Source: CBDCVO01 sp965223085 (GTDB taxonomy: Bacteria > Pseudomonadota > Gammaproteobacteria > Ga0077536). Taken from it: 64,000 nucleotides of DNA. Location of the stretch: the NCBI GenBank assembly GCA_965223085.1, contig OZ244981.1, positions 2,294,001 through 2,358,000 of the forward strand, read 5' to 3'. A program made the translations under genes and the position numbers. The notes under the pieces are model-generated. The model was not told the DNA's origin, made no database searches, and saw nothing but the letters and a program-made list of their open reading frames with translations. Below are positions 26,553 through 35,512 of this stretch, piece after piece (within the stretch, counting starts at the first letter, position 1; every line of letters begins with the position of its first letter).

Positions 26553-28808
26553 GTGAGAGATGACGGCGCAGCGATGGGCGTTTCAACGGTTACGGTCGCT
26601 CCCCGCGCCGAGACGACGCAAGTCGATCTCGTTGCGCGCCTCGAATCCTTTAGCGAGCAATTGCAGGGTCAGACACGAGAGGAGGCCTTACAGATCGCCT
26701 CGGCGTTTCGCGCTGCTTTGGAGAATATTCGTAAGGAACACGCCGATCTAAACGCTGCACAAGCACGGGCGCTAGCGAAATCCGCGTTGATGATGAGCGA
26801 GCTGAAGGCAACCCACGCCGAATTGAACGAAGCGAAAACACGTGCCGAAGCGGCCAGCAAGGCGAAATCTGAATTTCTTGCGAATATGAGCCACGAAATT
26901 CGCACGCCGATCAACGGTGTGCTGGGTATGAACGAGATCCTCCTACGCACTGAGTTAAGTCAAAAGCAACATCATTGTGCGGTGACAATTCGGAGCTCGG
27001 TCGAGGCACTCCTACAGATCATCAACGATATTTTGGATTTCTCGAAAATCGAAGCGGGGAAGATCGAATTACATGAGGTTAGTTTCGATCTCCGCGAACT
27101 GGTCGACGATATCGTGCAACTCTATGCCGATAGTGCACAGCGCAAAGGCTTGGAGTTGAACGTGCTTTTCCCGGCTGGCGCCCATACGAACTATTTCGGT
27201 GACAATACGCGAATACGTCAAATCCTTACCAACCTCATCGGTAACGCAATTAAGTTCACCAGCGAAGGGGAAGTATTTGTACGTATAGAACGGCAAGCGC
27301 AAAGCGCTCCGAACTTACAGGAAATTGTGTTCACTGTTGAGGATACCGGTATTGGTATACCGGCCGATGCGCGCGCGCGAATCTTTGACTCTTTTGCGCA
27401 AGCCGATGGAACCACGGAACGCGAATTTGGCGGCACCGGTCTCGGTCTGGCGATATCTTCGCAGCTCACAAAGATAATGGATGGGAAGATCGGGGTCGAG
27501 AGCGATGTCGGTCAGGGTTCGCGATTTTGGTTTAGTTTAGTGTTGCGGGTGGATGAAAACCCCGTCTTAGATACCAACTTAGCGGTGTTACGCGGCCTGC
27601 GGGTTCTTGCCGTCGATGATAACGCTACTAACCGTATGATCTACCGCGATCAGCTCGCTTATTGGGGATGTGAATTCGACATCGCTGAGGATGCATTTGC
27701 GGCGCTCGAGAGTTTGCAAACGGCGGTCGCGCGGGAGGAAGCGTTTGAAGTAGTCATTTTAGACATGCATATGCCTAAAATGGATGGGTTGGCGTTGGCC
27801 CGGGCGATTCGCGCGCAAGAATATTCACCACCACCGCAACTCCTTATGTTGAGTTCTATCGGTGACCATTTAGATGGCACGGTAATTCGCGATGCAGGCA
27901 TTCAGCAATACTTAACCAAACCAGTCCGGCAGTCGGAGTTATTTCGCTGCCTACGCCAATTTCGCTGTCACGAGTCGATCGAAGTAGATGACACAGTTGC
28001 GCCGCAAAAGATACCTCCATTACGTGGACATGTGCTGGTGGTGGAAGACAATTTCGTCAATCGTGAGGTTGCAATTGATTTATTGGAGATGTCAGGACTC
28101 GAGGTCGACTCGGCTGAGGACGGAATCGCTGCATTGGAAGCGGTGCAAAGCAAAGCGTATGCGTTGATCTTCATGGACTGCCAGATGCCGAAATTAGATG
28201 GTTTCGCGACGACCGCAAGGATTAGAGAAATCGAAAAAGAACGTGGTACGAAGCGTACGCCGATCGTCGCCTTAACGGCGAACACCTTAGAAGGTGATGC
28301 CCAGCGGTGTTTTGATGCGGGCATGGATGACTATCTGGGGAAGCCATTCAGGGACGAAGAATTGCGCGAGAAACTGGCGCGCTGGCTGTTGCGCGCGCCC
28401 GCGAGCAAAGACGAACTAGTCGAACTCGAGCACCCAAACGCGACATTGGGTACTGCCGAGGTGGTTATTGATTTTCAGGCACTCGCACAATTCGAGCGTC
28501 GCGAAGCGTCGGGACGCCACGGTTTACTCACCCGAATTATCAACGGGTTTATTGAACAATCGCGCGATCATTTCATACAACTTCGTGGCGGCTATGAAGC
28601 GCGCGATGTTGGTGAAATAAAATTCGCTGCCCATGCGTTGAAGTCGAGTACGGCCACCGTCGGTGCGAAGACACTCGCGGAGTTGTGTCGCGAAATCGAA
28701 AGCGCTGCCAAACAAGATTCAATTGAAAACCTGGGTAAGCGTATAGCCGACGCCGAAGCGCTGCATGCCAAAGTGTGCGCGGCGCTAACAAGCCGCTATC
28801 TGAAATGA
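26553..28808 (+). CDS. soluble hybrid sensor histidine kinase (HisKA-HATPase-REC-REC-Hpt)
   Basis: The 751-residue protein has no membrane segment. Order: coiled coil (about 20-105), HisKA with FLANMSHEIRTPINGVLGMN, HATPase with the N box LTNLIGNAIKFT, G1 DTGIGIPADA and G2 FGGTGLGLAIS, first REC (VLAVDDNATNR to VVILDMHMPKMDGL), second REC (VLVVEDNFVNR to LIFMDCQMPKLDGF) and a C-terminal Hpt domain with AAHALKSSTATVGA. It is a complete phosphorelay in one chain, like BarA/ArcB types. The GTG at 26553 abuts the tusA stop; ATG 26574 is an alternative. Lacking a sensor module, it may respond to a partner such as the DsrE2/TusA proteins. Confidence 0.9.
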   Translation: MRDDGAAMGVSTVTVAPRAETTQVDLVARLESFSEQLQGQTREEALQIASAFRAALENIRKEHADLNAAQARALAKSALMMSELKATHAELNEAKTRAEAASKAKSEFLANMSHEIRTPINGVLGMNEILLRTELSQKQHHCAVTIRSSVEALLQIINDILDFSKIEAGKIELHEVSFDLRELVDDIVQLYADSAQRKGLELNVLFPAGAHTNYFGDNTRIRQILTNLIGNAIKFTSEGEVFVRIERQAQSAPNLQEIVFTVEDTGIGIPADARARIFDSFAQADGTTEREFGGTGLGLAISSQLTKIMDGKIGVESDVGQGSRFWFSLVLRVDENPVLDTNLAVLRGLRVLAVDDNATNRMIYRDQLAYWGCEFDIAEDAFAALESLQTAVAREEAFEVVILDMHMPKMDGLALARAIRAQEYSPPPQLLMLSSIGDHLDGTVIRDAGIQQYLTKPVRQSELFRCLRQFRCHESIEVDDTVAPQKIPPLRGHVLVVEDNFVNREVAIDLLEMSGLEVDSAEDGIAALEAVQSKAYALIFMDCQMPKLDGFATTARIREIEKERGTKRTPIVALTANTLEGDAQRCFDAGMDDYLGKPFRDEELREKLARWLLRAPASKDELVELEHPNATLGTAEVVIDFQALAQFERREASGRHGLLTRIINGFIEQSRDHFIQLRGGYEARDVGEIKFAAHALKSSTATVGAKTLAELCREIESAAKQDSIENLGKRIADAEALHAKVCAALTSRYLK

Positions 28809-28927
28809 CTGATGTGCCGGGATTTGACAATTATTCACCGATGTAACGGCTAAGGCTACACCCAACGAGTTTTCGAGCTCAACAAAGGTAAAGATGAAAG
28901 ATCTGCAGACGCTCATTCCGCCGGCGC

Positions 28928-29113
28928 TTGCGTTCTTGCGAGCGCGGGCTGCATGTCCCGATATTGATGATGACGGGACGCGACGATATCGAATCGGTGG
29001 ACCGGGCATACGAATCTGGGGCGACTGACTTTACGGGAAAGCCGATTAACTTCCCGCGCTTAACTCACCGTTTGCGGTATTTACTGCGGGTAAAGCAGAC
29101 CAGTGACCAGTAG
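28928..29113 (+). pseudogene. response-regulator receiver domain fragment
   Basis: The frame gives HVPILMMTGRDDIESVDRAY followed by ESGATDFTGKPINFPRLTHR, the C-terminal half of a REC domain with its conserved Lys. The N-terminal half with the phospho-Asp is not readable in any frame. It may once have been joined to the GGDEF fragment at 30855-31136, now separated by transposon DNA. Confidence 0.6.
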
Positions 29114-29289
29114 AAGTGGGCTCCATATCATGGACAGCCGCTTAAGTGAAATCCTCGCCGGTGGTCAGGCCGCCAAGTCATCGGCAGCCTGGTCGAAGTA
29201 CACCGCATCCGGGGTGCGTCGGCCGCGCGCCGTGTGACGGTGCCGGGAATTATCAAACGTAAAGTATCGGGTGAGCCCGGCCTGAACCG

Positions 29290-29981
29290 CCGCCGGATTA
29301 CTTGCTTAAAATGCCCGATCCGTTTTTGGCCTTACAGCGCGCCGCGTCGCATACGCAACGGATCGAGCTCGGTACGGGTATCGCGCTCGTCCCGGAGCGT
29401 AATCCATTGCTCGCAGCCGAAGAAATCGCCACCATGGACCATTATTCGAAGGGTCGTGTGGCTACGGCATCGGCGCTGGATGGAACGAGCCGGAGTGTAC
29501 GCTCATGGGCGGCGATTTCGCCCATCGTTGGGGACACACAAAGGACCATATCGCAGCGATGAAAGCCATATGGACGGGGGAGTACGTCGAATACCATGGC
29601 AAGTATGTCGACCTCCCTAGCAGTATTTGCCAACTGCGTCCAATGCGGCGACCGCATCCGGCGATCTATCTCGGCAGCGTGGGATGCCCTAATGTCTATC
29701 GGCGAGTCGCCGAATGGAGTGACGGATGGCTACGATTTTGTACCAATATCCAAGAGATCGTTGACGGCCGAGAACAGATAAACAAATTTGCGCGGGCGCG
29801 TGGGCGTGATCCTAGTACAATCAATATTACCTTGTTCGCGCCGCCCGGTATGTTTCGCGAGCCAGTACAACTCGCGGAAATCGCGCAAGCAGGAGCCGAT
29901 GATGCGGTGCTGTGATTATCGAGTACCAATGAACAAGACATGATTGCCGAACTCGAAGATCTCGCGGCTAAGATCTTCTAA
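29290..29981 (+). pseudogene. LLM-class flavin-dependent oxidoreductase, frameshifts and nonsense
   Basis: Pieces in two frames match bacterial luciferase-like F420/FMN oxidoreductases: PDPFLALQRAASHTQRIELG, GIALVPERNPLLAAEEIATM and DHYSKGRV, then MGGDFAHRWGHTKDHIAAMK, YLGSVGCPNVYRRVAEWSDG and FAPPGMFREPVQLAEIAQAG. A TGA at 29913 replaces a Trp (ADDAVL-*-LSSTNEQDM). The first 90 or so codons of the family are missing. Confidence 0.8.
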
Positions 29982-30126
29982 GCGCGATGTTACAATGCGG
30001 CAGGTAATAATTGTTAAACACCACGGTGGCCATATGCCTGGATCTCGGAAGGTAGTTTTCGGCTCAAAAGGATCGCAGTTGCGCTGGGGAATATTGGCGA
30101 GCATTGTGGTATTCGCGATGAGTGCC

Positions 30127-30394
30127 GACTGTCTCGGTGTGTCGAAAGTGTGGCGGTGAAGCCAAGGTGATCGCGCGCGTTGAGGAGCAGGCGGTGATAG
30201 ACGAGATACTGACTCATCTACAGGCCCAGGGTGCATTGCCGCCGCCGCCCGAATGGTTGCCGGTGGCGCGGGCCCCGCGGGATTTGGACTGGTTCGCTTC
30301 GCCCCGAGTTTTTGGTACAGCAACTGAAGGACAGCTTGCAGGGCGCCGTTTTGGCTGATGGGGACGGGCGGGGGTGCTTATTCTTCCGATACTT
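30127..30394 (+). repeat. IS91 3'-terminal repeat, copy B
   Basis: The block is nearly identical to copy A from TGTCTCGGTGTGTCG to the end CTTCCGATACT, differing by a few bases (for example GGGCCCC for GGGCGCC). It abuts an IS6 remnant on its right. No IS91 transposase body accompanies it, so it is a solo end. Confidence 0.8.
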
Positions 30395-30840
30395 CGATGC
30401 GCAACGCCGTAATTTCTCGACTTATCCGTCACAATCTTTCTTGGTTCACGACGATGGCGATTTATCAAGCGCTTGAAGAACCGCTTAGCGGCCTTGGCAT
30501 CTCTGTGCGTCTGTAGAAATACATTAACCACTTCACCGTCCTGATCGACGGCCCGCCATAGATAATGCTGCTTTCCCTCGATCTTAACGAAGACCTCGTC
30601 AATGAAAAAAGTATCGCCACAGCCACGGTGATCCCGGCGTAACCCGCGGGCATATTGGGGTCCGAATTTATTGCATCAAAGTCGAACGGATCCGTGCGTG
30701 ACGGTGATCCCTCACTGAGCCAACAGATCTTCGATATCTCGATGGCTAAAATTAAACCGCAAATAGAGCCGGACAGCGTATTGAATGATCTCTGGCGGAA
30801 ATCGATGGCGCTTATAGATGCCGACGTTTTTCTTCATCCG
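30395..30840 (-). pseudogene. IS6-family transposase fragment B
   Basis: Read on the minus strand it gives RFPPEIIQYAVRLYLRFN, HRDIEDLLAQ, then FFIDEVFVKIEGKQHYLWRA, VDQDGEVVNVFLQTHRDAKA and REPRKIVTDKSRNYGVAHR. Stops and an internal junction break it, and the C-terminal half is absent because the IS91 end joins directly at 30394. Confidence 0.8.
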
Positions 30841-30854
30841 ACAAGTATCGCGCG

Positions 30855-31136
30855 GACGCAACTAACTTGGCAGTACCCGCCATCGTCCCACCCCACACGG
30901 ATGTGGAAAGCGCGGGGACGATCGCCGAAGGGATCAGAAATGATGTCCTCGCGCTGCGGATCCCGCACGAAGGTTCGGATATCGCCGACGTCAAGTACGT
31001 GACCGTGAGCGCCGGCGTCGCGTGCGCCCGCTTCGATGAAGAGGCGGATCACGCCGAACTCATCTACCGCACGGACGACACGCTGTATCGTGCGAAAGAC
31101 GCCGGCAGAAACTGGGTTGTGCGCGACGGCGCCTGA
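30855..31136 (+). pseudogene. GGDEF-domain C-terminal fragment
   Basis: The frame reads AEGIRNDVLALRIPHEGSDI, VTVSAGVACARFDEEA and LIYRTDDTLYRAKDAGRNWV, the second half of a diguanylate cyclase domain. The GGDEF active-site half is missing, replaced upstream by the IS6 fragment. It may be the tail of the receiver-domain protein remnant at 28928. Confidence 0.7.
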
Positions 31137-31157
31137 GGGCGCCAGTCCCGCGCCGGC

Positions 31158-31835
31158 TCATACGCCGTAACGATACCCTCGGCCCCAGACAGTGACTATG
31201 AGCTCGGGGTGCCGTCGGTCGCGTTCGATCTTTCCTCGCAGCACGGAGATGTATTGGTCCACCGCACGGCTGTTCGGGAACCACGCGCGGCCCCACGCCA
31301 CATCCATGAGCTCGTCACGAGTGACAACCTGCCCCGGCCGTTCGAAAAGGTATCGCAGGATAGCAATTTCGCGTGCGTGGAGATCTATCGTTTCACCATC
31401 CCGCTGGGCTCGTTGGCTCGCCGGGTCGACGGTCAGGTCACCGAAACGGAACGAGCGGTCGCCGAACGCGGCGCGAACCCGCTTCAGGATCGCGCGCACG
31501 CGGGCGACCAGCTCGCGTGCTGAGAAAGGCTTAGTCACGTAGTCGTCTGCACCAGCTTCGAACCCCAGAACCCGATCCATCTCTTCACGGCGTGCCGACA
31601 GGATGAGGATGGGTACTGCCGGCGCCGCGGCCCGAATACGGCGACACAACGTGATGCCGTCGATGACGGGCAACGCCACGTCGAGGATGAACAGGGACTC
31701 CGGATCCCGTTCGAAGGCCGCCCAGGCGGCAGCGCCGTCCGCAGCCGCTGTGCAGCCATAGCCTTCGCATTCGAACAGGGCGACGAGCCCCTGGGCGAGG
31801 TGCGGATCGTCTTCTGCAATGATGATGCGATTCAT
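31158..31835 (-). CDS. OmpR/PhoB-family response regulator
   Basis: This 226-residue protein starts MNRIIIAEDDPHLAQGLVAL, has the phospho-acceptor in LFILDVALPVIDGI, the Lys in DDYVTKPFSA and a winged-helix DNA-binding domain (LTVDPASQRAQRDGETIDLH onward, ending GRGYRYGV). The start at 31835 overlaps the kinase stop as ATGA, so kinase and regulator are one unit. Likely targets are the two small exported-protein genes transcribed divergently from 33556. Confidence 0.92.
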   Translation of the reverse strand: MNRIIIAEDDPHLAQGLVALFECEGYGCTAAADGAAAWAAFERDPESLFILDVALPVIDGITLCRRIRAAAPAVPILILSARREEMDRVLGFEAGADDYVTKPFSARELVARVRAILKRVRAAFGDRSFRFGDLTVDPASQRAQRDGETIDLHAREIAILRYLFERPGQVVTRDELMDVAWGRAWFPNSRAVDQYISVLRGKIERDRRHPELIVTVWGRGYRYGV

Positions 31836-33403
31836 TGCCGAGCGGGATCGGATCGCGCCGACACCGGCAGCGTCAAAACAAAACGGCAGCCTGGTCTCGC
31901 GGCCTCGAGCGTAAAGCCGCCGCCGTTGCGGCGCGCTATGAGAACGGCAGCTGCGAGCCCCAAGCCGTGTCCGGAAGTTCCAGCACCGTGGCCACGGTGC
32001 CATGCTTCGAGCATTGCCTTCCACTCAGTTGCTGGGATCCCCGGGCCGTGATCGCGTACCGACACTATCAACGAGTCGCGGTCGCGGGTGCTCGCGACGC
32101 TCACCCGGCCGGGCGCATAGTTAGCGGCGTTGTCGAGGAGGTTGCAAAGCACCTGCTGCAACCCGTCGACATCGAATGCGGCCTTCTCGGAAGCGGATAA
32201 TTCGAGCTCGAGGTCGAGACCAGGTCGTTGAGGGTTGTCGTCGTTGCTGAAGGTCTCCGCGATACATCGAATGGCCGTGTCCGGCTCGGCCTCGCGCCAG
32301 CTCAGTGGTGCCGACGCAGTCCCCCGCCCGATTTCGAGCACGTTGTCGACCACCGCGGTGAGGCGCGTGGCCTCCGTATCCATGATGTCGAGATAGCGAC
32401 GAATCGTTACCGTGTCGTCGATCCGCCGGCCGATCAGCTCCGCGTACAGTTTCAGATTTGTGAGCGGCGTGCGCAGGCTGTGCGAAACGGCAGCGACTGA
32501 CAACAGACGATTGTCCATATCACGCACGGATCGGCGATGTGCGACATAAACCGCCGCGGTAAATCTCGTTGCGGCGGCCGCCAGAATCGCGGCAACGATC
32601 GCATAGTCGATCCACATCGTGCGCATGGAGCGTGAACTCGCAGAGGTAGCGATAACGCGCAGGTGCTCGAATGGCGGGCCGAGGGCATGCTCGGCCTGAC
32701 GATCCAAACCCGCCGGTGATCCTGGAGACCTCGCAAAGCGTACCACGGTACCACCGTCGGTCGGAGCGTCATGGGTAATGCCTGTCTCGATGCGAGTGAA
32801 CAAATCGTCGAGCCGCACGAGCAAACAGAACTCGAGTGTATCTTCAGCTCGCCAGCAATACGGACGCATGGCGCCTTGTACCAAGTTAGCCGGACCCCAC
32901 GCCGAACCCGCTTCGCTCAGTTGCTCGCGGGTCGCCTCGATCGCGCGCGCGTGTACTTCAAGCGGGACTAGCACGGCGGCCATGCTCGATTCCGCCGCCA
33001 ACGGGGGCAATACGCGTCCAGCATCCTGCCGATAGACCGCGATCGCCGCGATCGGCTCGCCCGAGAGGCCGGGACATCCGAGCGGTCCCGAGCAAGCGAG
33101 CCGTTCCGGATCGGCGGCATAGCGGGTGACGACCGCGGCCTTGACCGAGTCCAGGATCTCGAGCGCACGGTTAGCTACATAATTGGCAGCCGCGCGCGCC
33201 TGCCCGGCGAGACGCTCGTGCTCGGACACCGTTCGCTCAGCCGTTGCCGCGCGCTGGCTTCGCACCCCAGCAATGACGAGTACGAGCAACGTCATCGTCA
33301 ACAAGGCCATGAGGGCCAGAATAATCGGACTGACCGTTCGAGCCGTCGCTCGGAAGGAACGCCTCGGAGACGGTACACCGCGCATTTCGACGTGCGACGA
33401 CAT
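31832..33403 (-). CDS. membrane sensor histidine kinase
   Basis: The 523-residue protein has two membrane helices (about 28-47 and 262-285) flanking a periplasmic sensor of about 210 residues with several cysteines (ACSGPLGCPG, PYCWRA, EFCLLV). Then come a HisKA box (AAVSHSLRTPLTNLKLYAEL) and HATPase motifs (LCNLLDNAANYA, DHGPGIPATE, GHGLGLAAAVLI). The sensor domain is not one I can name. It pairs with the OmpR-type regulator that overlaps its end. Confidence 0.88.
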   Translation of the reverse strand: MSSHVEMRGVPSPRRSFRATARTVSPIILALMALLTMTLLVLVIAGVRSQRAATAERTVSEHERLAGQARAAANYVANRALEILDSVKAAVVTRYAADPERLACSGPLGCPGLSGEPIAAIAVYRQDAGRVLPPLAAESSMAAVLVPLEVHARAIEATREQLSEAGSAWGPANLVQGAMRPYCWRAEDTLEFCLLVRLDDLFTRIETGITHDAPTDGGTVVRFARSPGSPAGLDRQAEHALGPPFEHLRVIATSASSRSMRTMWIDYAIVAAILAAAATRFTAAVYVAHRRSVRDMDNRLLSVAAVSHSLRTPLTNLKLYAELIGRRIDDTVTIRRYLDIMDTEATRLTAVVDNVLEIGRGTASAPLSWREAEPDTAIRCIAETFSNDDNPQRPGLDLELELSASEKAAFDVDGLQQVLCNLLDNAANYAPGRVSVASTRDRDSLIVSVRDHGPGIPATEWKAMLEAWHRGHGAGTSGHGLGLAAAVLIARRNGGGFTLEAARPGCRFVLTLPVSARSDPARQ

Positions 33404-33555
33404 GGCACTGCCATTATCCTGGTTTCCCGCTCATGTGTCAGAGTCCTTACAGTTTTCTTACACTTTCGTCACGAATGCCTGACGGATCCGAAGCGTGTAA
33501 GCGTTAGTCTGCAGTCTGATTTCATAAACTCACGCTAACGGAAGCTTGCTGCCAC

Positions 33556-33934
33556 ATGCTGCGGTCCGGTCCCACCCTGAAGCTCGTGTATCTTTTTTTT
33601 TGCCGTTCTGATGGCGCGGACGCTCGCTGCCGCCGATCGCTCCGATCTCGGTTTCCCGGTCAATGAGGCCTTCGAAAAGGGAATCGAACAAACCGTCGCG
33701 GGCCTCCCGCCGGAAGCCCTGCGGGCGGCGAAGGTGATCACGGTGAGCGGGAACGTCGGCCCATGGTTATCCAGCGGCTTGGAACTCGAGCGCAGTGACC
33801 GCATTACCTTCCTCGTAGGTGAGAAGCGATGGCTCTCCTTTTGCTCACAATTTGGCGCTCGGGGCGAAGCTCGCGCCGTGGGTTGCGCGAACTGCCCCGA
33901 ATGTCCCGGCCAACCGCAGAGGAAACCCGCATGA
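33556..33934 (+). pseudogene. small exported protein, frameshifted in a T9 run of its signal peptide
   Basis: From ATG 33556 the first codons read MLRSGPTLKLVYLFF and then meet nine Ts (33592-33600). With eight Ts the frame would continue AVLMARTLAAADRSDLGF, completing a good signal peptide. As sequenced the second frame starts only at ATG 33611. The body (GLPPEALRAAKVITVSGNVG, PWLSSGLELERSDRITFLVG) resembles beta-sandwich lectin-like exported proteins. The 3' end overlaps the next gene as ATGA. It may be a sequencing error, slippage control or true decay. Confidence 0.55.
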
Positions 33935-34488
33935 ACCACATAGACTCCGCCAGGTGTACCTGCGGCTATTTAGCCGTTTTGGTTCTTTGTACAGCACTGA
34001 GTCCACCACTTACCGCTGCCCCGAGCGTGCTCATCATGGATTGTGCGCTGCGCGACGATACGCTACTGCCGGACGTCGCGGACGAGCTCGCACGAACCGC
34101 TGCCGTCGCTCCCGTCGTCCGCAGAAGGTTGCAAGAGATCGGCTACACGGTACCAGATTACATCGGATCGGAAGAGAATCTCGCGTTGACCGAGAACGGG
34201 TACTTTCTTGCCCATCCGGCCATCGTGGCGGATCTCGGGAGAGCACACGATGCCGATTGGGTCGGAATTTGCACCCAGTTTAAATTCAGCTTCTTAGTAT
34301 CTATTCTTCGCGTTCATCTCATTGACGTCGGCAAGGATCGTGTGATCACACATGCGGAGACGTGGATGCGCGGCGCAATGAACGATGCGCGGATAACTCG
34401 GCGGAGCTCGGTTAGTCTTGCCGATCAGGTGCACGATTTGCTGCACGCGGTGGAAAGCAAGCGGGCGGAGGGCGCCGAATTCCGCTGA
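33931..34488 (+). CDS. exported DUF2380/DUF3280-like protein
   Basis: The 185-residue product has a signal peptide (GYLAVLVLCTALSPPLTAA) and then SVLIMDCALRDDTLLPDVAD, RTAAVAPVVRRRLQEIGYTV and DADWVGICTQFKFSFLVSIL. The opening pattern of a hydrophobic strand, Asp, TLLP and Glu-Leu-Ala-Arg-Thr is that of periplasmic DUF2380/DUF3280-type proteins of unknown role. ATG 33931 is chosen for the signal peptide and the ATGA overlap with the previous gene. It is divergent from the sensor-regulator pair. Confidence 0.65.
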   Translation: MNHIDSARCTCGYLAVLVLCTALSPPLTAAPSVLIMDCALRDDTLLPDVADELARTAAVAPVVRRRLQEIGYTVPDYIGSEENLALTENGYFLAHPAIVADLGRAHDADWVGICTQFKFSFLVSILRVHLIDVGKDRVITHAETWMRGAMNDARITRRSSVSLADQVHDLLHAVESKRAEGAEFR

Positions 34489-34740
34489 GTTGCAGAAGCT
34501 CCGGGCTGGAGGGCATCATGGATGCAGAACGTCGGCAGGTATTGTCAAGTTAACTTTAGTGAACATGGCCGTATCCGGGGCGATGCAAACTCAAGCGACA
34601 ATTGCGTCTTCCCAAGATGCAAACGCACGGCGCCGTAACTCCCGAAAATAGCGAGCGGAAACTACGTGACGTTCTAGATTGAACAGGTTGTAAACAGCTG
34701 CATGGTTGCTCAAGAATCGCTGCGCCTGTCAGGCAGATTT

Positions 34741-35010
34741 AGATCGCCGCATTCCGCGCTCTCGAGATCGCGTTGGTTGATGCGACAATTCAGCGCGATT
34801 GTTTGCGTACCGAGACGAATCGTGAATCGCTTTGGGTAGTAACTCGCGATGGGCTACGCCGTAACTTCTCGACTTATCCGTCACAATCTTTCTTGGTTCA
34901 CGGCGATGGCGATTTATCAAGCGCTTGAAGAACCGCTTAGCGGCCTTGGCATCTCTGAGCGTTTGTAGAAATACATCAACCACTTCACCGTCCTGATCGA
35001 CGGCCCGCAA
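34741..35010 (-). pseudogene. IS6-family transposase fragment C
   Basis: On the minus strand it encodes RAVDQDGEVVDVFLQTLRDA, REPRKIVTDKSRSYGVAHRE and NNRAELSHQPTRSRERGMRR, the middle of the same transposase as fragment B. It joins the IS91 end at 35010. The 250 bp between 34489 and 34740 shows no gene. Confidence 0.8.
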
Positions 35011-35240
35011 AGTGTGGCGGTGAAGCCAAGGTGATCGCGCGCGTTGAGGAGCAGGCGGTGATAGACGAGATACTGACTCATCTACAGGCCCAGGGTGCAT
35101 TGCCGCCGCCGCCCGAATGGTTGCCGGTGGCGCGGGCCCCGCGGGATTTGGACTGGTTCGCTTCGCCCCGAGTTTTTGGTACAGCAACTGAAGGACAGCT
35201 TGCAGGGCGCCGTTTTGGCTGATGGGGACGGGCGGGGGTG
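35011..35240 (+). repeat. IS91 3'-terminal repeat, copy C
   Basis: It matches copies A and B from AAAGTGTGGCGGTGAAGCC to GGGGACGGGCGGGGGTG, then stops before the last 20 bases of the end. A separate end piece occurs at 35355-35383. Confidence 0.8.
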
Positions 35241-35354
35241 AAAGCATGCGGAATCGAGTAGATTTGTCTGTTGGTACTGGATATTGGATGAAGGGTAGTT
35301 GCGTTACCGGGCTCTCAAGGCCGATCAGTGACCCGGGTGCCTTGCTCGTGATGT

Positions 35355-35383
35355 GGGGCGGGGGTGCTTAGTCTTCCGATACT
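35355..35383 (+). repeat. IS91 terminal end-piece, copy D
   Basis: A solo GGCGGGGGTGCTTAGTCTTC plus CGATACT matches the extreme end of copy A. With copy C it suggests that about 115 bp (35241-35354) was inserted into, or duplicated around, the last bases of one IS91 end. Nothing gene-like is seen from 35384 to 35495. Confidence 0.6.
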
Positions 35384-35512
35384 CCGGAGCAACCGGAGCA
35401 ATTTGTCGGAATTCCGCGTTGCTCGCCGCTCATTAACACCCAGTCGATCACGCCGCTCGCACCTCGCACGGCGTCGAGCAATTTTGACACTGCGTCTAAT
35501 AACCCACGGGAC

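Noticed and set aside
29131..29240. ORF beginning MDSRLSEILAGGQAAK as start of the LLM gene
   Set aside because: The sequence does not resemble the LLM N-terminus and ends before the conserved part.
34729..35247. 172-codon minus-strand ORF
   Set aside because: It is a chimera of an IS6 transposase fragment and the antisense of an IS91 end; no selection on the joint frame is likely.
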